27,616 nucleotides of DNA from positions 1 through 27,616 of the forward strand of contig CAZZCP010000027.1 in the NCBI GenBank assembly GCA_964653235.1, read 5' to 3'. Under the pieces are notes generated by a model. That model saw only the letters and a program-made list of their open reading frames with translations. It was not told the origin of the DNA and made no database searches. Within the stretch, counting starts at the first letter, position 1, and the number at the start of each line of letters is the position of its first letter. Positions 22,962 to 27,616 of this stretch are shown piece by piece. A program made the position numbers and the translations under genes. The stretch comes from CAZZCP01 sp964653235 (lineage in GTDB: Bacteria; Bdellovibrionota; Bdellovibrionia; Bdellovibrionales; UBA840).

Positions 22962-23711
22962 TCGGCAAAGTTCGCTGACAAGTCGAGGAAGCCGAGGACT
23001 CATCAATGTCATCTCTTTGGCTGGAAAGCTAATTTTATTGATTTTTTTCCATTTGTTATCAGAAAAGTGTCTTTTTAATTCTTGCCGATCTATTGCTTCT
23101 GAAAACAAGAGCGTATCATAATTATTTGTATTTAGATATTCTCTATCAACGCGTCGATAACTTGTGGACTGATTTGCATTCACCAAATTGCATTTAGCTA
23201 GTGCTTCAGACAAAAAATTATCTTTTCCCTCAATAAAATAAGGGTCAAAATCGTGAAGCATTAAAAAATGATATTTTTTTGTGGAGTGAACAACAAAATT
23301 CCAATCTTGATTCCACTGCTGAATAATTTCTTTTGCTTTCTTTTTAGATTTTGAAATAGCAGCAATTTCTTTTACCATTAAGGGAAAATCTTTAAGACTT
23401 TTTGCTGAAAAGAGTTTAACTTTGATTTTTGCTCGAGAAAGTTCCTCAATTAGGCTACCGTAATTTAGATCCACTCCTATAACCCAGTCAGGCTTAAGAG
23501 CGATTATTTTCTCAGTTTGATATTTAGATTTTTTTGAAATTTTCGGCAATTTCTTTGCTGATTCTGGATAGAGAGAATAGTCAGACGTTGCAATTAAACT
23601 ATCTTGTTTTCCAAGACTATAAAGAATTTCAGTACTTACGGGCTCCAAGCTTATCATTCTTAATGCATAGGCTGGAGCACTGAAAAGGCAGAATATCAAA
23701 ATGAGAAACAT
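22947..23711 (-). CDS. Periplasmic binding protein, BtuF/TroA-like fold
   Basis: Signal peptide MFLILIFCLFSAPAYA, then a cobalamin/iron-siderophore type binding domain: MISLEPVSTEILYSLGKQDSL is the classic start (LxPxxTEIlyxLGxxdxLV), followed by DYSLYPESAKKLPKI, KIIALKPDWVIG and a long connecting helix (FPLMVKEIAAISKSKKKAK), then the second lobe with FIEGKDNFLSEALAKCNLVN. There is no lipobox, so it should be soluble in the periplasm. It has 254 residues, full length for BtuF-like proteins. No permease or ATPase gene is nearby, so it either serves a transporter encoded elsewhere or has another role. The ligand (vitamin B12, haem or Fe-siderophore) cannot be told from the sequence. It is divergent from the FliG-like gene by 57 bases. 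Confidence 0.82.
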   Translation of the reverse strand: MFLILIFCLFSAPAYALRMISLEPVSTEILYSLGKQDSLIATSDYSLYPESAKKLPKISKKSKYQTEKIIALKPDWVIGVDLNYGSLIEELSRAKIKVKLFSAKSLKDFPLMVKEIAAISKSKKKAKEIIQQWNQDWNFVVHSTKKYHFLMLHDFDPYFIEGKDNFLSEALAKCNLVNANQSTSYRRVDREYLNTNNYDTLLFSEAIDRQELKRHFSDNKWKKINKISFPAKEMTLMSPRLPRLVSELCRSLST

Positions 23712-23768
23712 GCTATTGATATGTTCTTTTCTATTGAGGATTACAAGTTTTTTTTCCGATAAGCTTTT

Positions 23769-24209
23769 ATGTCAGCAAAGAAATTAGGTGGGATTCAGTC
23801 TGCCATTGAGAGTATGGCTGGATTAACAAAAGAACAGAGAGCAAGTATACTGGCTCAGATTGCTATGACAGACCCGGGCCTTGCCGAAGAGCTTCGTAAG
23901 CATCTTTTTCAGTTTGAAGACATTGTAAAATTTCTTCCCGAAGATTTTCGAAAGCTACAACAAAAGGCAGACTCAAAAGTCTTTTATATTGCATTTCGTG
24001 GTTTGGATGAAGGTTTTAGAATGGAGTTGAAAAAACTTCTGTCACAAAGAGCATTTGATATTTTGATGGATAATATTGAGTCGATAGGGCCACAAAAAAA
24101 ATCTAGAGTGGATGAATGTCGCCAGGAGCTTCTTCAGTTTATACAAGACTTGGCAAAAAAAGGGGAGATTGCTCTCCCCGATAAATGGTCAAATGATGAA
24201 TATGTTTGA
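23769..24209 (+). CDS. Stand-alone FliG C-terminal (torque) domain protein
   Basis: The 146-residue protein matches only the C-terminal part of flagellar switch protein FliG. DPGLAEELRKHLFQFEDIV corresponds to the end of the FliG middle domain with its MFxF motif (here LFQF). AFRGLDEGFRMELKKLLSQR and AFDILMDNIESIGPQKKSR match the torque helix, and LAKKGEIALPDKW matches the FliG C-terminal end. Aligned by eye with E. coli FliG, the torque residues K264, R281, D288, D289 and R297 correspond to Arg77, Arg94, Asp101, Asn102 and Lys110, so four of five charges are kept. FliG_N and the EHPQ-containing middle domain are absent. No flagellar gene is near; a TolQR-type motor operon ends 800 bases upstream. 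Start ATG; SD weak. Confidence 0.85.
   Translation: MSAKKLGGIQSAIESMAGLTKEQRASILAQIAMTDPGLAEELRKHLFQFEDIVKFLPEDFRKLQQKADSKVFYIAFRGLDEGFRMELKKLLSQRAFDILMDNIESIGPQKKSRVDECRQELLQFIQDLAKKGEIALPDKWSNDEYV
24155..24179 (-). terminator. Intrinsic terminator of the subtilase gene, inside the FliG-like gene
   Basis: On the minus strand, starting about 30 bases past the subtilase stop codon, there is a perfect 7-bp GC-rich stem GGGGAGA/TCTCCCC closed by a GCAA (GNRA) tetraloop and followed at once by seven Ts. This is a textbook Rho-independent terminator. The same bases, read on the plus strand, encode the KKGEIALP segment at the end of the FliG-like protein. Confidence 0.88.
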
Positions 24210-25592
24210 TCATAAGTTCTGTAGATTGAGTTTACCTTCACTTACTGCCTTTCCTTGAAGCGCTGGTATTTTCACAGCCGATCTTAGTATAGCTTCTTTC
24301 ATATCACGAAAACTCGCGTTAGGATGATTCGAAAGATAAAGAGCTGCTGCTCCGGCCACGTGTGGTGTTGCCATTGAAGTACCATCCCAAGTAATGTTAA
24401 GGCCAAGCATATCAATTACAGTATCAGTGTACAGGTCGCTCGAAGGAACCGTTGAAAACACTTTTACACCAGGAGCGCCGATATCTACGCTGCGAAGTCC
24501 CCAGTTTGAAAAACTACCGAGCTGATCATTTTCATCAAGAGCAGCAACAGAAAGAATGTTCTCATGGTCGTAGGAAGCAGGGTATGCGGGTTGTGAATCA
24601 GTATCATTGTCATAACCTACACCTTGTTTGCCATTTCCAGCAGCAGCAACGAACAAAACGTCATTATCCAAAGCATATTGAATCGCATCTTTAAGGGCTT
24701 TGTTACCATCGGGGTCATTGGGATCTTCCCCTATAGAGCCCCATGAGTTGGATAGAATTCTAGCTCCATTATCTACAGCATATCGAATGGCTTTGATCGC
24801 ATCTGCAGTTGTTCCACTGCCTTCATCAGAAATAAACCTAAGACTCATTATTTTTACATTTGGTGCTACACCAGCAATTCCTTTTCCATTATCGCCTCTT
24901 GCAGCTACATTGCCAGCGCAATGAGTACCATGGCCAGGGTTGCCTCCCCCAAGTAGCAACTGAATCGGAGCGGTGTACTTGTCGTAGGGTTTGTTATCAT
25001 TCGAAACAAAGTCCCAGCCAACAAGGTCATCTATATATCCATTGCCGTCATCATCAATACCATTGTTTGGAATTTCCTTTGTATTTCTCCACAAATTGTC
25101 AACAAGGTCCTCATGAGTATAGTCTACTCCGGTATCAATAACAGCAACTATGACTTCTTCTGAGCCTTTTCCAAGGCGTCTCCATGCCGCTGTGGCACCA
25201 ATATCCTGCAGTCCCCACTGAGATGAAAATTGAGGGTCAGCTCCTTGTCCACCACTACCCGTGCTAGGTATAGCAGGATTGTCTTCGCCAGGTGCGGCTT
25301 TGGTAAAGCTAGGTAGTTGTAACGGACCAAACTTAGGAACATGGAGCATAGGCTTCATTTTATAGTTTTTTTGAATATAGCGAATTGCAGGATCATCATT
25401 TAATATCATCCTCGCTGATTTTTCAGATTCTACCTTAACTCGAACCCAGCCTTCTCCAAGAAATTCACCTTCTTGAAATGCTTGGATACTCTTCTGTGCA
25501 AATTTTTGATTTTTGAACTGGATTAAAAGTTCCTCAGCTTGTGTAGCTGTAGTAAAGCCCAATATGCCAATGGCCATGATTAGCTTCTTCAT
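24210..25592 (-). CDS. Secreted subtilisin-like serine protease (S8 family)
   Basis: A 460-residue pre-pro-enzyme. The signal peptide is MKKLIMAIGILGFTTATQAE, followed by a short propeptide-like domain (21-80) with the usual LIQFKNQKF...VKVESEKSARMIL pattern, a Pro/Gly linker (83-118) and the protease domain. The catalytic triad is Asp153 (VIDTGVDYTHEDL), His221 (GHGTHCAG) and Ser406 (GTSMATPHVAG); Asn320 in AAAGNG is the oxyanion residue. An insert with NNGIDDDGNGYIDD is probably a calcium site, as seen in many Bdellovibrio and Bacteroidetes subtilases. No C-terminal secretion or anchor domain is present, so it should be released to the periplasm or exported. The SD is AGGAGG. Predatory bacteria encode many such proteases; a role in prey degradation is speculation. 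Confidence 0.95.
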   Translation of the reverse strand: MKKLIMAIGILGFTTATQAEELLIQFKNQKFAQKSIQAFQEGEFLGEGWVRVKVESEKSARMILNDDPAIRYIQKNYKMKPMLHVPKFGPLQLPSFTKAAPGEDNPAIPSTGSGGQGADPQFSSQWGLQDIGATAAWRRLGKGSEEVIVAVIDTGVDYTHEDLVDNLWRNTKEIPNNGIDDDGNGYIDDLVGWDFVSNDNKPYDKYTAPIQLLLGGGNPGHGTHCAGNVAARGDNGKGIAGVAPNVKIMSLRFISDEGSGTTADAIKAIRYAVDNGARILSNSWGSIGEDPNDPDGNKALKDAIQYALDNDVLFVAAAGNGKQGVGYDNDTDSQPAYPASYDHENILSVAALDENDQLGSFSNWGLRSVDIGAPGVKVFSTVPSSDLYTDTVIDMLGLNITWDGTSMATPHVAGAAALYLSNHPNASFRDMKEAILRSAVKIPALQGKAVSEGKLNLQNL

Positions 25593-25635
25593 GATTCCTC
25601 CTTGATCAATGATTCCCCTAAGAAGTTATGATTCC
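25591..25635 (-). repeat. Three direct repeats GGAATCAT upstream of the subtilase gene
   Basis: On the minus strand GGAATCAT occurs at 25628-25635, 25609-25616 and 25591-25598, spaced 19 and 18 bases apart; each is preceded by G-rich bases. The last copy runs into the ATG and its upstream AGGAGG is the ribosome-binding site. A short inverted repeat (AAGAAGTT at 25620-25627 / AACTTCTT at 25641-25648) interleaves with them. Such iteration at near two-turn spacing could be a regulator-binding array, or duplicated SD-like tracts. Confidence 0.5.
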
Positions 25636-25986
25636 CTCCAAACTTCTTTTTGTTGTATTTGTGCGTGTTGAGGTTTCTTGTTCAATTTCAGCCTGCAGCT
25701 CATCCTGCATTTAAGATGTGCTCAATTTTCAACTCTTGTGAGGTGGCTTTCGCCATATCTCTGAGCTTCAAAGCTGCGTTATTCTTAAATGAATGCGATC
25801 TGAAGGCCTCATATCAAAGCTGAAACAACAACTACGAATTATTGTATGGAATGCATGTTTCGTGGGCAAGACTTCGGTAGAGAAAGTCTTGTTTCTTCGT
25901 CAAATGAATATCTATTAGCTGAAAATCAATTAATGCGAAACGTTAGCATGGGACCCTTTTGCTGAGTTTTGTTAGCATTTTACCGA
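25593..25986. other. Intergenic region with no supported gene
   Basis: About 390 bases between the divergent subtilase and nuoB genes. All six frames have stops at short intervals. The longest reading on the plus strand is about 39 codons (25846-25965) and another of about 37 codons lies at 25716-25830; on the minus strand a 38-codon frame (roughly 25711-25825) and a 30-codon frame next to the subtilase leader are present. None resembles NuoA or any family I know. The stretch 25700-25830 is visibly richer in GC than its surroundings, so a small RNA or a decayed gene is possible. Both the subtilase and nuo promoters should lie here, but I cannot place them. Confidence 0.5.
25867..25891 (+). 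terminator. Perfect 8-bp hairpin followed by a T-rich stretch
   Basis: CAAGACTT and AAGTCTTG are exact reverse complements with a 9-base loop, extendable by G-U pairs at the base, and are followed by TTTCTTCG. It resembles a weak Rho-independent terminator on the plus strand, or an attenuator/leader hairpin in front of nuoB. No plus-strand gene is known to end here, so a small RNA in the 25700-25890 interval would be one explanation. Confidence 0.35.
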
Positions 25987-26503
25987 GTGAAAAAGCAGAA
26001 CCAGCTAGCGAATGAGCTTCTATTTACGACTAAAGCAAAAGATTGGATATCATGGGGACAAAAAAGCTCCTTATGGCCCATTCCTTTTACAACTGCTTGT
26101 TGCCNNNNNNNNNNTTGAGTTACAATCTGTGTTAGGACCAAAGTATGACATTGCTTATATTGGGGCCGCGAATATCCGTTATGCTCCCAAACAATCTGAT
26201 CTCTTACTCGTTGCTGGTACTATAACTCACAAACACATCTCAACTATCAAAAAAATATACAATGAGATGCTTGATCCAAAATATGTAATTGCTCTTGGTG
26301 CTTGCAGCTCATCGGGGGGGATGTTTCGTTCTTATAGTGTGGTTCAAGGTATTGACCAAGTTTTACCAGTGGATATTTTTGTTCCAGGTTGTCCACCACA
26401 GCCAGAGGCTATTGTTGATTCTGTTTTACTGTTACAAGAGATGATGGCTTCGAACATGCCAAGGCCATGGAAAGATCATTGGAGTCAATCGGCCGATGCC
26501 TAA
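25987..26503 (+). CDS. nuoB: NADH-quinone oxidoreductase subunit B (sequence interrupted by an N-run)
   Basis: Complex I subunit that holds 4Fe-4S cluster N2. Upstream of the Ns the correct frame starts at a GTG (25987) and reads ...WISWGQKSSLWPIPFTTACC, the standard NuoB N-terminus with the adjacent cysteine pair (Cys38/Cys39, 26098-26103). Downstream, a different frame relative to the ten Ns reads ELQSVLGPKYDIAYIG, then KQSDLLLVAGT, LGACSSSGGMF and DIFVPGCPPQPEA, with the other two cluster cysteines. The frames join only if the true gap is a multiple of three; three bases (giving ACCxxEL) fits the family best, for about 169 residues. The start is uncertain: GTG has no good SD, and TTG at 25969 is an alternative. 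It overlaps nuoCD by eight bases. Confidence 0.88.
26105..26114. other. Ten-base N run (assembly gap) inside nuoB
   Basis: Ten unresolved bases directly after the NuoB cysteine pair codons. Ten is not compatible with the reading frames on the two sides, so the number is a placeholder rather than a measured gap length. Confidence 0.95.
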
Positions 26504-27616
26504 TATTCAAAAGTTGAAAATGGATTTAAAAGGTAGTTTTGATATAGAGGAATTTTTATTCTTCTATGAAAACTCTTATCACTACATATTGGTGCCGGTA
26601 GATGAGCTTTTGGCAGTCTGTACGTACTTCTTTGAAAGTAATAGTTTTGACTACCTTGTAGACTTATTTGCCATTGAAAAACAGATTGGGAAATTTCAAA
26701 TCGTCTATCAGTTTTTAAACTCAAAAAGTCAATTTCGCATATTCTTAAAAGTAAATGTTGATGAAAAGATTAGAGTCTCTAGTATTCAATCTGTTTGGAA
26801 ATCTGCAAATTGGTTAGAGAGAGAAGTTTTTGATATGTTTGGTATTGAGTTTCTAGGGCATAGCAACTTAAGAAGGATCCTCAATCCACAAAGTTTTAAT
26901 GGATTTCCTTTACGAAAAAATTTTCAGATTCAAGAATACCAAATTAAAGAAGAAGACTTTTATTTTGATGATGGATCTTGTTTTAAAGAGCTTTCGGATG
27001 ATGTTTTTCCAATGCAGATTGATCCAAGTTACCCAGCGACTCAGGGTAACTTATCTTTATTTTTGGCTATTCAAGATGAAGTCATTGTGAAAGCGGGAGT
27101 TGAAATTGGATTTTTACACCGAGGTTTAGAGAAAACTGCAGAGCAAGTAGACTATCAAAGATTTATTCCATTTGTAGAAAGACTCAACTACAATTCTAGT
27201 CCAATAAACAATATTGGGTTTTGTAAATTGGTTGAAAAATTCTCTAGAATTGAGATACCAGCAAAGGCTCAGGCGATTCGAATTCTCATGTGCGAACTAG
27301 CCCGAATCTACGACCATTTTCAATGTTTCATTGCTCACATAGAAATTTTTGAAATGCACAATTTAATAATGAGAATCAAAGCAGTTCAAGAATCCATTGC
27401 TTCTGTTTTTGAGAATTATACTGGATCAAGGCTAGGACTTTCAGCATCAAGAATAGGTGGCATGATTTCTGATACTCCAGAGGGATGGTATGAAGATGTA
27501 ATTCACTTATCCCCCCAAATTACGAGACTGCTTTCCTACCTAGAGTTAAATTTGTTTTGTAATAAAATTTGGCAACAAAGGGTGCAGGGAATTGCTGAAA
27601 CTACTGCCGAACAAGC
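26496..27616 (+). CDS. nuoC: Fused NADH-quinone oxidoreductase subunit C/D, 3' end outside the window
   Basis: One open frame of 373 codons runs from ATG 26496 to the window end without a stop. Residues about 15-165 are NuoC: WLEREVFDMFGIEFLGH, then LRRILNPQSFNGFPLRKNFQ. From about residue 173 it continues into NuoD: DPSYPATQGNLSL, VEIGFLHRGLEKTAE, RFIPFVERLNYNSS and ILMCELARIYDHFQC. It is thus a NuoCD fusion, as in E. coli. The normal NuoD motif GPQHPAAHG is altered to DPSYPATQG (176-184), so the quinone-site His is Tyr179; the partner tyrosine (Tyr232 in RLNY) is kept. No CxxC pair for NiFe is present, which argues against a hydrogenase large subunit. The start has GGAG 11 bases upstream and overlaps the nuoB stop; ATG 26520 is an alternative without an SD. 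Confidence 0.88.
   Translation, partial: MPNIQKLKMDLKGSFDIEEFLFFYENSYHYILVPVDELLAVCTYFFESNSFDYLVDLFAIEKQIGKFQIVYQFLNSKSQFRIFLKVNVDEKIRVSSIQSVWKSANWLEREVFDMFGIEFLGHSNLRRILNPQSFNGFPLRKNFQIQEYQIKEEDFYFDDGSCFKELSDDVFPMQIDPSYPATQGNLSLFLAIQDEVIVKAGVEIGFLHRGLEKTAEQVDYQRFIPFVERLNYNSSPINNIGFCKLVEKFSRIEIPAKAQAIRILMCELARIYDHFQCFIAHIEIFEMHNLIMRIKAVQESIASVFENYTGSRLGLSASRIGGMISDTPEGWYEDVIHLSPQITRLLSYLELNLFCNKIWQQRVQGIAETTAEQ

Noticed and set aside
25709..25850. Short frames in the subtilase-nuoB gap as a transposase remnant or as nuoA
   Set aside because: No transposase motif, terminal inverted repeats or target duplication seen, and no NuoA signature; left as unexplained.
26012..26116. Open frame from ATG 26012 through the Ns, read as the nuoB N-terminus
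   Set aside because: Its pre-gap residues (YGPFLLQLLVA) do not match NuoB, whereas the other frame of the same bases reads WPIPFTTACC, the conserved cluster-binding motif.
26500..26724. 74-residue minus-strand frame
   Set aside because: Lies antisense to the NuoC part of nuoCD and shows no motif.
26899..27090. 63-residue plus-strand frame inside the complex I region
   Set aside because: It is out of frame with the continuous nuoCD reading, which contains clear NuoC and NuoD motifs across the same bases.
1..27616. CRISPR arrays, tRNA or rRNA genes, integrase genes or insertion sequences
   Set aside because: No regularly spaced repeats, cloverleaf-like or rRNA sequence, or DDE/tyrosine recombinase motif was noticed on either strand.

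Overview
The window is AT-rich, gene-dense bacterial DNA from a Gram-negative, double-membrane organism: it encodes lipoproteins with SPII lipoboxes, an MCE/Mla lipid transport system, outer-membrane beta-barrel-like proteins and TolQ/TolR-type motors. The combination of a Myxococcus-like Agl/Glt (gliding/focal-adhesion type) gene block, GYF_2 and PilZ domain proteins, several VWA/TPR lipoproteins and low GC points to Bdellovibrionota (Bdellovibrio/Bacteriovorax-like) or a related former deltaproteobacterial lineage. That placement is inference from gene content; no rRNA or tRNA gene was seen.

Layout. (1) 2-6603, plus strand, tightly packed: the tail of a GGDEF protein, alanine racemase (alr), mlaE, mlaF, an MCE (mlaD-like) protein with an extra beta-rich C-terminal region, a membrane protein with a cytoplasmic GYF_2-like domain and a periplasmic TPR region, and a small lipoprotein with a TTG start. 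(2) 6605-10073, metabolic and housekeeping genes: a class IV aminotransferase, serine acetyltransferase (cysE), a NUDIX hydrolase (minus), ttcA, and a HAD-like hydrolase (minus). Both convergent pairs overlap by about 50 bases. (3) 10273-22961, plus strand: a GYF-GYF-PilZ protein, then an apparent operon of VWA lipoprotein, ExbB/TolQ, two ExbD/TolR, a large periplasmic TPR protein, a TPR lipoprotein, a 78-residue exported protein, an FHA-TM-AgmX/TonB-C protein, an outer-membrane beta-barrel, a 791-residue exported repeat protein and an exported coiled-coil protein. The order motor(R,Q,S)-D-E-F-G-H-I resembles the Myxococcus AglRQS/Glt machine. (4) 22947-25592: a solitary BtuF-like binding protein (minus), a stand-alone FliG C-terminal domain protein (plus), and a secreted subtilase (minus) whose terminator lies inside the FliG-like gene. 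(5) 25593-25986: about 390 bases without a supported gene but with direct repeats and a perfect hairpin. (6) 25987-27616: the start of a complex I type operon, nuoB (interrupted by a run of ten Ns) and a fused nuoCD that runs off the window end.

How it fits together. Regions 3 and 4 look like an envelope-spanning, proton-driven machine: an inner-membrane TolQR-type stator/motor, an FHA/TonB-C inner-membrane protein reaching into the periplasm, periplasmic TPR and coiled-coil proteins and an outer-membrane barrel. It is flanked by proteins that could supply cytoplasmic control: a c-di-GMP receptor-like PilZ protein with GYF domains, and a FliG torque domain that lacks the rest of FliG. GYF domains also occur in the Myxococcus GltJ protein, so the two GYF proteins here are the natural candidates for the missing cytoplasmic adaptor.

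The most interesting leads are the solo FliG_C protein that keeps most of the FliG torque-helix charges, the GYF-PilZ protein next to the Glt-like operon, the membrane-spanning GYF-TPR protein after the Mla genes, a 10-bp inverted repeat covering the start codon of the Glt-like operon's first gene, and the complex I cluster that has no nuoA upstream and a NuoD part lacking the usual quinone-site histidine.
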